Both the position numbers and the translations under genes were made by a program. Shown piece after piece: positions 52,246 to 60,759 of a stretch of DNA of 64,000 nt; within the stretch, counting starts at the first letter, position 1, and each line of letters opens with the position of its first letter. Source of the DNA: Mycobacteriaceae bacterium (GTDB lineage: Bacteria > Actinomycetota > Actinomycetes > Mycobacteriales > Mycobacteriaceae); the NCBI GenBank assembly GCA_019749805.1, contig JAIEPH010000027.1, positions 1 to 64,000 on the forward strand, given 5' to 3'. The notes under the pieces are model-generated. The model made no database searches, was not told the DNA's origin, and worked only from the letters and a program-made list of their open reading frames with translations.

Positions 52246-53277
52246 ATGACTGCACCAGCAGACACGTCGCCCATGGAAGCGCGGGTCGGCCACTACTACC
52301 AGATGGACGGCACCTACCTGGTGGGCCGCGAGAAGGTCCGCGAATACGCCCGCGCGGTGCAGGACTATCACCCCGCGCACTGGGACGTCGCCGCCGCCGC
52401 TGAGCTGGGTTATTCGGATGTCGTCGCGCCGGTGACGTTCACGTCGACCCCCGGTATGAAGTGCAACCGACGCATGTTCGAGTCGATCGTCGTCGGATAC
52501 GACACGTACCTGCAGACCGAGGAGGTCTTCGAGCAACACCGCCCGATCGTGGCAGGTGACGAATTGACCATCGACGTCGAGCTGACGTCGGTGCGCAGGA
52601 CGGCGGGCCGGGATTTCATCACCGTCACCAACACGTTCACCGACACCGAAGGCGAGCGCGTGCACACGCTGCACACCACGGTCGTCGGGGTCACCGCCGA
52701 GGACATCGACGCGGGGGTCAAGACGGCTGTGCAGAACGCGATGATGCACGACATGAACATCCTGGACATCCCCAGTGCGGATGGCGAGTACGAGAAAGAA
52801 CTCCGTCCCGAGGGCGAGATCCGGATCGCCGACGGAGGCTTGACCCGCACGCCGGGAACCCCGTCGTTCGACGACGTGAAGGTCGGCGACCCGCTGCCGG
52901 TGCACCACACCCGGCTGTCTCGCGGTGACTTGGTGAACTATGCCGGCGTGGCGGGTGACGCCAATCCGATCCACTGGGACGAGACCATCGCGAAGCTGGC
53001 CGGGCTGCCCGACGTGATCGCCCACGGAATGCTGACCATGGGTTTGGGTGCCGGGTTCCATTCCGCGTGGTCGGGAGACCCCGGCGCGGTGACGCGCTAC
53101 ACGGTTCGGCTGTCTGCGCCGGCCGTCGTGTCGGCCACCGGAGGTACCGACATCGAGTTCAGCGGGCGGGTCAAGTCATTGGATCCGGCGACGCGCAGCG
53201 GTGTGGTGATCGTTGCCGCGAAATCGGACGGCAAGAAGATCTTCGGTATGGCGACGATGGACGTCCGCTTCCGCTGA
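52246..53277 (+). CDS. Fused HadA/HadB (3R)-hydroxyacyl-ACP dehydratase
   Basis: 343 residues. The first half matches mycobacterial HadA (REKVREYARAVQDYHPAHWD, AAELGYSDVVAPVTFT) and lacks the active-site pair. The second half matches HadB (DVKVGDPLPVHHTRLSRGDL, VNYAGVAGDANPIHWDE) with the catalytic Asp and His of the MaoC hydratase motif at about 239-244. Together they dehydrate 3-hydroxyacyl-ACP in FAS-II elongation for mycolic or other fatty acids. M. tuberculosis encodes HadA and HadB separately, so the fusion is notable but known in related species. Confidence 0.9.
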   Translation: MTAPADTSPMEARVGHYYQMDGTYLVGREKVREYARAVQDYHPAHWDVAAAAELGYSDVVAPVTFTSTPGMKCNRRMFESIVVGYDTYLQTEEVFEQHRPIVAGDELTIDVELTSVRRTAGRDFITVTNTFTDTEGERVHTLHTTVVGVTAEDIDAGVKTAVQNAMMHDMNILDIPSADGEYEKELRPEGEIRIADGGLTRTPGTPSFDDVKVGDPLPVHHTRLSRGDLVNYAGVAGDANPIHWDETIAKLAGLPDVIAHGMLTMGLGAGFHSAWSGDPGAVTRYTVRLSAPAVVSATGGTDIEFSGRVKSLDPATRSGVVIVAAKSDGKKIFGMATMDVRFR

Positions 53278-53301
53278 TCGGCGTTCACAGCGTCTTGCGA
53301 C

Positions 53302-53326
53302 GTTTCACCCGGATCGCGCCGGGTAA
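53302..53326 (+). promoter_or_regulatory. SigF-type promoter of the TPP enzyme gene
   Basis: GTTT (53302-53305), 15-base spacer, GGGTAA (53321-53326). The -10 ends 9 bases before the ATG at 53336, so the mRNA should be leaderless. Confidence 0.75.
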
Positions 53327-53335
53327 GCGCCGCAC

Positions 53336-55126
53336 ATGGCTGAAGAAGTTTCGGATTTCGTACTGAAGCGGCTGCGCGAATGGGGCGTCGAGCAGGTATT
53401 CGCCTATCCGGGGGACGGGATCAACGGCCTCGTCGCCGCCTTCGGGCGGGCCGACAACAACCCGCGTTTCGTTCAGGCCCGGCACGAGGAGATGGCCGCG
53501 TTCGCAGCGACCGGATACGCGAAATTCTCTGGGCGGGTGGGGATTTGCATGGCGACCTCCGGTCCCGGAGCGATCCACCTGCTGAACGGCCTATACGACG
53601 CCAAACTCGACCACGTACCGGTGGTGGCGATCGTCGGCCAGACCGCACGCAGCGCCATGGGCGGTAGTTATCAGCAGGAGGTCGACCTGCAGGCGGTCTT
53701 GAAAGACGTCGCCAGTGACTATCTGGTCGAGGTCAACGTCGCGAGCCAACTGCCGAACGCGCTGGACCGAGCAATCCGCACCGCACTGACCCGTCGGGCA
53801 CCCACGGCGCTGATCATCCCCTCCGACCTCCAGGAGGAACCGTACGAAGCTCCCGGACACGCGTTCAAACAAGTCCCGTCGAGCGATCCGGGCTACGCCC
53901 ATCCCGCATTGGCGCCGACCGACGAGCAGATTCGCCGGGCCGCCGACATCATCAACGCGGGCAACAAGGTTGCCATCCTCATCGGGCAGGGGGCCCGTGC
54001 GGCCGCGGCGCAGGTTCGCCAGGTTGCCGAGCTCACCGGTGCCGGTGTCGCCAAAGCCCTTCTGGGTAAGGATGTTCTGCCCGACGACCTGCCGTATGTG
54101 ACCGGATCCATCGGCCTGCTGGGCACCCGTCCCAGCTATGAAATGATGCGGGACTGCGACACCCTCCTCATCGTCGGCTCCAACTTCCCGTATAGCCAGT
54201 TCCTGCCGAAGTACGGGCAGGCCAGGGCGGTGCAGATCGACATCGACGGCTCTTTGATCGGCATGCGCTACCCCACCGAGTTGAATATCGTCGCGGATGC
54301 CGCGACCGCACTGGACAGGCTGGTTCCGTTGCTCGCCCGCACAGAGGACCGCTCGTGGCGCGAGACGATCGAGAAGAACGTGTCGCGGTGGTGGGAAACC
54401 ATTCAGCGGCAGGCGAATCTGTCTGCCAAACCGACGAATCCGATGCGCATCGCGTGGGAGCTGTCCGAGCGCCTGCCGTCGAACGCCATCGTCACCGCCG
54501 ATTCGGGTTCGTCGACGAACTGGTATGCGCGCTGCCTGAAATTCCGCGACGGCATGCGCGGTTCGCTGTCCGGCACGCTGGCCACCATGGGCCCTGCCGT
54601 GCCGTACGCGATAGGCGCCAAGTTCGCCCATCCGGATCGACCGGTGATCGCGTTGGTCGGCGACGGCGCGATGCAGATGAACGGGCTGGCCGAACTGTTG
54701 ACGATCAGGCGATATCGCGACCTGTGGTCGGATCAGCGGCTGATCGTGTGCGTCTTCCACAACAACGACCTCAACCAGGTCACGTGGGAGTTGCGGGCCA
54801 TGGGCGGTGCGCCGAAATTCGAAGAGTCACAGTCACTTCCTGATCTGTCCTATGCGGATGTGGCGCGCAGCATGGGTATCAAGGCCATCGCGGTCGACAC
54901 CGACGACGCGATCGGTCCAGCATGGGATGAAGCGTTGGCAGCGGACGAACCGACTGTTCTCGACATCCGTTGCGATCCCGAGATGCCTCCCATTCCGCCC
55001 CACGCCACCTACGAACAGGCCAAGGACCTCGTCGAGTCGATCCTCAAGGGCGACCCGGCGCGATGGCACCTGATGGCACAGGGTCTGAAAACCAAGGCAC
55101 AGGAGTTCGTTCCGCACCGAGGCTGA
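53336..55126 (+). CDS. Thiamine pyrophosphate-requiring enzyme, pyruvate oxidase (PoxB)-like
   Basis: 596 residues. N-terminal Pyr domain with FAYPGDGINGLVAAF and the catalytic Glu in ARHEEMAAFAATGYA (E51); central FAD-like domain (about 195-335); C-terminal PP domain with the GDG...NN motif from VGDGAMQMNG (about 442) to FHNNDLN (about 469). It resembles pyruvate:quinone oxidase more than acetolactate synthase. It would feed electrons from pyruvate to the respiratory chain. The promoter is SigF-type and the mRNA apparently leaderless. Confidence 0.85.
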   Translation: MAEEVSDFVLKRLREWGVEQVFAYPGDGINGLVAAFGRADNNPRFVQARHEEMAAFAATGYAKFSGRVGICMATSGPGAIHLLNGLYDAKLDHVPVVAIVGQTARSAMGGSYQQEVDLQAVLKDVASDYLVEVNVASQLPNALDRAIRTALTRRAPTALIIPSDLQEEPYEAPGHAFKQVPSSDPGYAHPALAPTDEQIRRAADIINAGNKVAILIGQGARAAAAQVRQVAELTGAGVAKALLGKDVLPDDLPYVTGSIGLLGTRPSYEMMRDCDTLLIVGSNFPYSQFLPKYGQARAVQIDIDGSLIGMRYPTELNIVADAATALDRLVPLLARTEDRSWRETIEKNVSRWWETIQRQANLSAKPTNPMRIAWELSERLPSNAIVTADSGSSTNWYARCLKFRDGMRGSLSGTLATMGPAVPYAIGAKFAHPDRPVIALVGDGAMQMNGLAELLTIRRYRDLWSDQRLIVCVFHNNDLNQVTWELRAMGGAPKFEESQSLPDLSYADVARSMGIKAIAVDTDDAIGPAWDEALAADEPTVLDIRCDPEMPPIPPHATYEQAKDLVESILKGDPARWHLMAQGLKTKAQEFVPHRG

Positions 55127-55145
55127 TCACTGGCTCCCGGTATCG

Positions 55146-55168
55146 CGGTGGCCAGGCCCCGGCCACCG
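55146..55168 (+). terminator. Stem-loop after the TPP enzyme gene
   Basis: CGGTGGCC (55146-55153) and GGCCACCG (55161-55168) form a perfect 8-bp stem with a 7-base loop, 20 bases after the stop. No T-run follows, so it is at best a weak terminator or a transcript-end stabiliser. Confidence 0.35.
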
Positions 55169-55205
55169 GTGGGTAACGCCCGCCGAAACGGGTAGAGATT
55201 GGTAC

Positions 55206-56549
55206 ATGAGCAGCGGGCGACCTCGAATTCTCATCATCGGCGGCGGGTTCGGCGGGTTGTTCTGCGCCCGTCGCCTCGGCCGGGTCGACGTGGACGTCAC
55301 ACTGCTGGACCGCGCGGCGTGCCATGTGTTCCAGCCGTTGCTCTACCAGTGCGCGACGGGAACGTTGAGCATCGGCCAGATCAGCCGATCCCTGCGTGAG
55401 GAACTCTCGCGCCACCGCAATGTCAAGACGCTACTCGGCGAGGCGATCCAGCTCGACCCTCACGCCCGCCGAGTCACAGCCCGTCGGCCCGACGAAACGA
55501 AGTTCGACGTCGAGTACGACTACCTGGTGATCGCGGCGGGCATGCGACAGTCGTACTTCGGCAACGAGGAATTCGCCGCATGGGCGCCCGGCATGAAGAC
55601 GCTCTATGATGCGCTCAGCATCCGGCGTCGAGTCTTCGCGGCGTTCGAGATCGCCGAGACCTTGCCGCCGAGCCCCGAGCGCGACCAGTGGCTCACGTTC
55701 GCGGTCGCCGGCGCCGGCCCCACCGGTGTCGAATTAGCCGGGCAGATAAGGGAACTCGCGACGCGTTCACTGGCCAACGAATTTCACAGCATCGAGCCGG
55801 AGGATGCCAGGGTGCTGTTGTTCGACGGCGGCGACCGGGTGCTCAAGAGCTTCGCACCGGCGCTGTCTGAACAGGCGTCGCACATACTCGAGGACTTGGG
55901 CGTCGAGTTGCACTTCGGTGTCCACGTTTCCGACGTGCGCCGCGACGGCGTGACCGTCCGCCCGAAAGACGGTAGCCCCGAACAGGAGTATGCGACCCGC
56001 ACGGTGCTGTGGACGGCCGGGGTGGAGGCGGTCCCGTTCGCGCGGCACGCAGCCGACATGCTGGGCGCCGCCACCGATCGGTCGGGCCGCATCAAAGTTG
56101 ACGCCGACCTCTCGGTGCCCGGGCACCATGAGGTATTCGTCATCGGTGATCTGGCGGGTCGCGACGGGCTCCCGGGGGTGGCGGAGAACGCGATGCAGGG
56201 TGGCTGGCATGCCGCGGCCTGCATTCGGCGCGATGTCGCTCAACGCAAGCGCAAGGATTTCCGCTACCGCGACCTCGGGTCGGCGGCGTACATCAGCCGG
56301 GGCCACGCGGTGGTGCAGGCGGGACCGGTCAAGCTTGCGGGCATGATGGGTTGGCTCGGCTGGGGCTTCATCCACATCGCGTTTCTGACCGGCGTGCGCA
56401 ACCGTTTCAGCACGGTCGCCACGTGGATGGCGACGATTGCGCGCGCCAACCGCAGCGACCGCTCGTTCATCCTCGGCGGATCCGGCCATCCGGAGGAGCC
56501 CTACACCTGGGAGTCGCCCGTACACCGGGGCAACCGTTCGTCGGATTGA
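55206..56549 (+). CDS. Type II NADH dehydrogenase-like FAD oxidoreductase
   Basis: 447 residues. FAD motif IIGGGFGGLFCARRLG (residues 8-23), CHVFQPLLYQCATGTLS, NAD motif VAGAGPTGVELAGQI (about 170-184), the third motif VFVIGDLAGRDGLPGVAENA, and a C-terminal hydrophobic amphipathic tail. This is the NDH-2 layout; such enzymes oxidise NADH and reduce quinone without pumping protons. It follows the TPP enzyme by 79 bases and may share its stress regulation, though no separate SigF-type promoter is seen. Confidence 0.85.
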   Translation: MSSGRPRILIIGGGFGGLFCARRLGRVDVDVTLLDRAACHVFQPLLYQCATGTLSIGQISRSLREELSRHRNVKTLLGEAIQLDPHARRVTARRPDETKFDVEYDYLVIAAGMRQSYFGNEEFAAWAPGMKTLYDALSIRRRVFAAFEIAETLPPSPERDQWLTFAVAGAGPTGVELAGQIRELATRSLANEFHSIEPEDARVLLFDGGDRVLKSFAPALSEQASHILEDLGVELHFGVHVSDVRRDGVTVRPKDGSPEQEYATRTVLWTAGVEAVPFARHAADMLGAATDRSGRIKVDADLSVPGHHEVFVIGDLAGRDGLPGVAENAMQGGWHAAACIRRDVAQRKRKDFRYRDLGSAAYISRGHAVVQAGPVKLAGMMGWLGWGFIHIAFLTGVRNRFSTVATWMATIARANRSDRSFILGGSGHPEEPYTWESPVHRGNRSSD

Positions 56550-56562
56550 CGACGCTGACGGC

Positions 56563-56568
56563 TAGAGT
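56563..56568 (+). promoter_or_regulatory. Probable -10 element (TAGAGT) with leaderless start
   Basis: TAGAGT fits the TANNNT -10 consensus and ends 6 bases before the ATG at 56575, so transcription would start at the start codon. No ribosome site precedes the ATG. Confidence 0.45.
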
Positions 56569-56574
56569 GCGTAG

Positions 56575-57528
56575 ATGACTGATATCACCACGAAAATGGC
56601 TGCAGCATCGCAGAACTGGCCGTCGTTGCGGGTCGATGACTGGACTGCCACGCGTGAGACGCTCCACATGTGGACACAGATCGTCGGCAAGATTCGCCTC
56701 GCGCAGGCGCCGCTGGTCAACCACTGGTGGCAGGTCACCCTGTACGTGAGTCCCCGAGGCCTGACCACCTCGGCGATTCCGTACGAAGCCGGCGTCTTCG
56801 ACATCGAGTTCGACTTCATCGAGCACCGGCTGCACATCCGTTGCAGTGACGGCGGCCTCCGTCAGATCCCGCTTGAACCCAAGTCGGTGGCCGCCTTCTA
56901 TGCCGAAACGATGGCTGCGCTCGACGAACTCGGCATCGCGGTGCAGCTTCGGGCGAGCCCCAACGAAGTCGATCCCGCGATCCCGTTCGCCGACGACCAC
57001 ACGCACGCCTCCTATGACGCCCAGGCGGCGCACCTGTTCTGGCGTCAACTCGTGTCCGCGGACCGCGTGCTGCACGAGTTCCGCTCGCACTTTCTCGGGA
57101 AAGTCAGCCCCGTGCACTTCTTCTGGGGCGCCATGGATCTGGCGTGCACCCGGTTCTCCGGTCGCACCGCGCCCGAGCATCCGGGCGGCGCTCCCAACTG
57201 CGGCGACTGGGTGATGGTCGAGGGCTATTCGCACGAGCTGAGCAGCTGCGGCTTCTGGGCCGGTGGCGGTGAAGAAGGCGCTTTCTACGCATACGCATAT
57301 CCCGAGCCTCAGGGTTTCGCCGATTATCCCGTGGAACCCGAGCAGGCCTTCTACAGCACGGACTACAAGCAGTTTCTGTTGCCCTATGAGGCGGTGCGAA
57401 CCGCCGCCGACCCGGACCGCACCCTGCTGGAGTTCCTGCATGCGACCTATCGGGCGGCCGCTGATCTGGGCGATTGGGACCGAGCCGCGCTCGAGGTCGA
57501 TCCGCTCCGGTGGCGCGACAAGCAGTGA
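56575..57528 (+). CDS. DUF5996 family protein
   Basis: 317 residues, soluble, no signal peptide. The chain matches DUF5996: LPRxx-like opening then NHWWQVTLYVSPRGLTTSAI, YDAQAAHLFWRQLVSADRVL, VSPVHFFWGAMDLACTRFSG, GYSHELSSCGFWAGG and AFYAYAYPEPQGF. Many His, Trp and Tyr residues are conserved across these blocks, suggesting an enzyme with a buried aromatic site, but no function is known to me. Transcript appears leaderless. It converges with the LysR gene. Confidence 0.82.
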   Translation: MTDITTKMAAASQNWPSLRVDDWTATRETLHMWTQIVGKIRLAQAPLVNHWWQVTLYVSPRGLTTSAIPYEAGVFDIEFDFIEHRLHIRCSDGGLRQIPLEPKSVAAFYAETMAALDELGIAVQLRASPNEVDPAIPFADDHTHASYDAQAAHLFWRQLVSADRVLHEFRSHFLGKVSPVHFFWGAMDLACTRFSGRTAPEHPGGAPNCGDWVMVEGYSHELSSCGFWAGGGEEGAFYAYAYPEPQGFADYPVEPEQAFYSTDYKQFLLPYEAVRTAADPDRTLLEFLHATYRAAADLGDWDRAALEVDPLRWRDKQ

Positions 57529-57542
57529 CGTCGGCCGAGCAC

Positions 57543-58436
57543 TCAGGACGTGACCTGCCTCAGCACTTCCAGCGCCCGCGCGATCATCTGGTTATGCGGC
57601 GAGGAAATCCAGGCCGCCACGAGGTCGACGCCGAGCGCCCGCGGCCGCAACGGACGGTAGGCGATACCCGCGACGTCGAGCGCCGACGTGGGAGCGGGAA
57701 CGACGGCTACCCCGAGGCCGGCAGCCACAAGCGTGACCAGGGTGGACGTCTCCTCCACTTCGTGCCGTACCCGAGGCGTGAAGCCCGCTTCGGCGCACAG
57801 CCGCACCAGAAGTGTGCCCATAACCGAACGGCCACCGCCGGCATGAGCGACGAGGTCTTCGTCCCGAAGATCGCCGACCGTGAGGTACTTTCGCGTCGTG
57901 AGCCGGTGTTCCGCCGGCAGCGCGACCAGCAGCGGATCATTGCGCACGACGCTCGTCGACAGGTCGGGGTGAATAACGGGCGGGCGCAGCAACGCCAGAT
58001 CGATGTCCCCGGTGGCCAACGCCTCCAACTGGGCCGGTGCCAGCATCTCACCCCGTACCCGGACGTCGACGTCGGGCAGCACCGAGCCCAGAGCCCGGAC
58101 TAATTGCGGCAGAACCGAATACGTCGCGGAACCCACACAGCCGATGACCAGCCTGCCGGTCGTTCCGTCGGCGACTCGTCGTGCCAGATCGCCGGCGTCG
58201 TCCACCGCGTCGAGGATTTTCACGGCTCGCGTCAGGTAGGCCCGTCCCGCCGGCGTCAACTCGACGTTGCGCGTCGACCGGATCAGCAATGTGACACCGA
58301 GTTCGCGTTCCATCTGGCGGATCTGTTGTGAGAGTGGTGGCTGAGCGATGAGCAGCCGTTGCGCTGCCCGGCCGAAGTGCAGTTCCTCGGCGACCGCGCG
58401 GAAATAGCGCAGGTGCCGAAGCTCCACCCTATTCAT
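57543..58436 (-). CDS. LysR-family regulator divergent from pcaDIJ
   Basis: 297 residues. The N-terminal winged helix has RHLRYFRAVAEELHFGRAAQ, RLLIAQPPLSQQIRQME and ELGVTLLIRSTRNVELTPAG. The C-terminal periplasmic-binding-protein-like effector domain follows. The ATG has AGAGGA 8 bases upstream. Position next to pcaD, divergent across an 87-base A/T-rich gap, matches regulators such as CatR/CatM or PcaQ that respond to muconate or 3-oxoadipate-type inducers. The effector is inferred from context. Confidence 0.9.
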   Translation of the reverse strand: MNRVELRHLRYFRAVAEELHFGRAAQRLLIAQPPLSQQIRQMERELGVTLLIRSTRNVELTPAGRAYLTRAVKILDAVDDAGDLARRVADGTTGRLVIGCVGSATYSVLPQLVRALGSVLPDVDVRVRGEMLAPAQLEALATGDIDLALLRPPVIHPDLSTSVVRNDPLLVALPAEHRLTTRKYLTVGDLRDEDLVAHAGGGRSVMGTLLVRLCAEAGFTPRVRHEVEETSTLVTLVAAGLGVAVVPAPTSALDVAGIAYRPLRPRALGVDLVAAWISSPHNQMIARALEVLRQVTS

Positions 58437-58523
58437 ATCTAAATCCTCTTAAATAGGTTCAATCAAGTATTTCAGAATATCGCTGCCGCGGGCTACCGTC
58501 GAGAGCATGACCAGGGAGATCCG
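58437..58523. promoter_or_regulatory. Divergent LysR/pcaD control region
   Basis: An 87-base gap, its LysR-proximal half far more A/T-rich than the flanks, with repeated ATTTA-type stretches just before the LysR ATG. It must hold both promoters and the LysR-protein binding site (T-N11-A type); I cannot pick one motif with confidence. Confidence 0.5.
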
Positions 58524-59294
58524 ATGAGCGCGGTGGACGTCCACACCGTGGTCGGCGGGCGTCCCGAAGCGCCCGTCGTGGTGCTGTCCAATTCCCTCGG
58601 TGCGACGCACCGGATGTGGGACGCGCAAATCGGCGAACTCGAGAGCCGTTTCCGGGTCGTTCGTTACGACACCCGCGGCCACGGTGACTCACCGGTGCCC
58701 GACGGCCCCTACACGATCGACGACCTGGCCGACGATCTCGTCGCACTGCTGGATCGGCTGGATATCGAACGGGCCCATGTGGTGGGTCTGTCTCTCGGTG
58801 GGATGACCGCCATGCGCGTCGCGGCCCGCAACCCGGAGCGGACGGCACGGATCGCCTTGTTGTGCACCGGGCCGCACCTGCCCCCACCCGAAACCTGGTC
58901 GCAACGCGCAGCACAGGTCCGTGAACACGGCACCCGGTCCGTCGCGGCCGCCGTCGTCGAGAGATGGTTCACACCCGAGTACTTGGGCGCACACCCGCAG
59001 GCGCGCGCCGAGTACGAACGCATGATCGCCGTCACTCCCGCCGAGGGGTATGCCGGCTGCTGCGAGGCGATCGCCGAACTCGATCTGAGACAGCAACTTT
59101 CGACGATAGCCGCGCCGACCCTTGCTATCGCAGGCCTAGACGATTCGGCCACCCCGCCCGAAATGCTCGAACGGGTCGTCGCCACGATTCCCGATGCGCG
59201 ACTGCTCACCGTCGCGCAAGCCGCCCATCTGGCCAATGCCGAACAACCCGGCGCCGTCACCGACGCCCTCATCGAACACCTGGAGCGACCATGA
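58524..59294 (+). CDS. pcaD: 3-oxoadipate enol-lactonase
   Basis: 256 residues, alpha/beta hydrolase. Triad: nucleophile S90 in VVGLSLGGM, Asp in [10 protein letters not shown] (about 206) and His in [12 protein letters not shown] (about 234). The start [18 protein letters not shown] and [15 protein letters not shown] are typical PcaD. It hydrolyses 3-oxoadipate enol-lactone to 3-oxoadipate in the beta-ketoadipate pathway. GGGAGA precedes the ATG; the stop overlaps the pcaI start (ATGA). Confidence 0.92.
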   Translation: MSAVDVHTVVGGRPEAPVVVLSNSLGATHRMWDAQIGELESRFRVVRYDTRGHGDSPVPDGPYTIDDLADDLVALLDRLDIERAHVVGLSLGGMTAMRVAARNPERTARIALLCTGPHLPPPETWSQRAAQVREHGTRSVAAAVVERWFTPEYLGAHPQARAEYERMIAVTPAEGYAGCCEAIAELDLRQQLSTIAAPTLAIAGLDDSATPPEMLERVVATIPDARLLTVAQAAHLANAEQPGAVTDALIEHLERP

Positions 59295-60082
59295 CCGTGA
59301 ACAAGCTCGCAGCCTCAGCCGCGGACGCCGTCGCCGACATTCCCGACGGCGCAAGCCTGGCCGTCGGCGGATTCGGGTTGGCCGGCATCCCCTGGTTTCT
59401 GATCGACGCTCTGCTCGACCAGGGCGCGGAGAACCTGACGATCGTCAGCAACAACTGCGGCGTCGACGGCGGCGGTTTGGGTCTGCTGCTGGAGGCCCAC
59501 CGGATCAGCCGGGTCATCGCCTCCTACGTCGGGGAGAACAAGGAGTTCGCCCGCCAGTACCTCGCCGGAGAACTCACCGTGGAACTGACCCCGCAGGGCA
59601 CCCTTGCCGAACGCCTGCGCGCCGGCGGGAGCGGCATCGGCGCGTTCTTCACCCCGACCGGCATCGGGACACTCGTTGCCGACGGCGGCCTTCCCTGGCG
59701 CTATCACCCAGACGGCAGCGTCGCGCTGGCCTCTCCCCCGAAGGAGGTCCGCACCTTCGGCGGCCGACAGATGCTGCTGGAGGAATCGATCGTGACCGAC
59801 TACGCGCTGGTGCGCGCTGCGGTCGCCGACACCGCGGGCAACTGCGTCTTCCACGCCGCGGCACGCAACTTCAATCCCCCGGCGGCGATGGCGGGCCGGT
59901 TCACCGTCGTCGAGGCGGAGCAGGTGGTCCAGGCCGGTGACCTCCATCCCGACGACGTCCACCTGCCAGGCATCTTCGTCCAGCGTGTCGTCCCGCTGAC
60001 CCCCGAGCAGGCCGCCCGCAAGGGCATCGAGAAGCGCACCACCCGGCCCCGGCCGGAGACAACCCAGGAGGCCCTGTCATGA
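59291..60082 (+). CDS. pcaI: 3-oxoadipate CoA-transferase subunit A
   Basis: 263 residues, family I CoA-transferase alpha subunit: [18 protein letters not shown] (CoA-binding signature), [19 protein letters not shown] and [15 protein letters not shown]. With PcaJ it moves CoA from succinyl-CoA to 3-oxoadipate. A succinyl-CoA:3-ketoacid transferase (ScoA) looks alike; the pcaD overlap decides for pcaI. ATGA overlaps link it to pcaD and pcaJ. Confidence 0.9.
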   Translation: MTVNKLAASAADAVADIPDGASLAVGGFGLAGIPWFLIDALLDQGAENLTIVSNNCGVDGGGLGLLLEAHRISRVIASYVGENKEFARQYLAGELTVELTPQGTLAERLRAGGSGIGAFFTPTGIGTLVADGGLPWRYHPDGSVALASPPKEVRTFGGRQMLLEESIVTDYALVRAAVADTAGNCVFHAAARNFNPPAAMAGRFTVVEAEQVVQAGDLHPDDVHLPGIFVQRVVPLTPEQAARKGIEKRTTRPRPETTQEALS

Positions 60083-60759
60083 GCTGGACCCGCGATCAGA
60101 TGGCCGCGAGGGCGGCGGCCGAGCTACGCGACGGCGACTACGTGAACCTCGGAATCGGTCTGCCGACGTTGATCCCCGATCATCTGCCCGCCGGATCGAA
60201 CGTCACGCTGCACGCCGAGAATGGCATCCTCGGTGTCGGTCCGTTTCCCTACGACGACCAGGTCGACCCCGATCTGGTGAACGCGGGCAAGCAGACTGTG
60301 ACGGTGGTCGGCGGCGCGTCCTATTTCGACTCCGCCACCAGTTTCGCGATGATCCGCGGCGGCCACGTCGACGTCGCAGTTCTCGGTGGCATGCAGGTCG
60401 CCGCCAACGGCGACCTCGCCAACTGGATGGTGCCCGGTTCCATGGTCAAGGGGATGGGGGGTGCGATGGACCTCGTCAGCGGTGCCCGGCGGATCATCGT
60501 GTTGATGGACCACGTCTCGAAATCCGGTGCAGCCAAACTGGTCCTGTCCTGCGACCTGCCGCTGACCGGTAGGGCTGCGGTGAACCGGGTGATCACCGAC
60601 CTGGGCGTCTTCGACGTCACCGGCACCGGGTTCGCCGTAGTCGAATTCGCCCCGGGCGTGACCGAGGACGAGGTGGTCGACCGTACCGCTGCCCCGGTCG
60701 AATGTCAGCGTCGCAATGCGGCCAGCTCCGACCGCGTCCTCACCCCGAGCTTGTTGTAG
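60079..60759 (+). CDS. pcaJ: 3-oxoadipate CoA-transferase subunit B
   Basis: 226 residues, beta subunit with the catalytic Glu in [12 protein letters not shown] (about residue 50) and [20 protein letters not shown]. The final 20 or so residues (after TAAPV) have no family similarity and are read antisense to the 3' end of the LuxR gene: the two genes overlap by 55 bases tail to tail, which suggests the original pcaJ stop was lost. The pathway thiolase pcaF is not in the window. Confidence 0.88.
   Translation: MSWTRDQMAARAAAELRDGDYVNLGIGLPTLIPDHLPAGSNVTLHAENGILGVGPFPYDDQVDPDLVNAGKQTVTVVGGASYFDSATSFAMIRGGHVDVAVLGGMQVAANGDLANWMVPGSMVKGMGGAMDLVSGARRIIVLMDHVSKSGAAKLVLSCDLPLTGRAAVNRVITDLGVFDVTGTGFAVVEFAPGVTEDEVVDRTAAPVECQRRNAASSDRVLTPSLL

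Noticed and set aside
55171..55195. Two GGGTA boxes before the NDH-2-like gene as SigF promoters.
   Set aside because: Neither has a GTTT-like -35 at the right distance.
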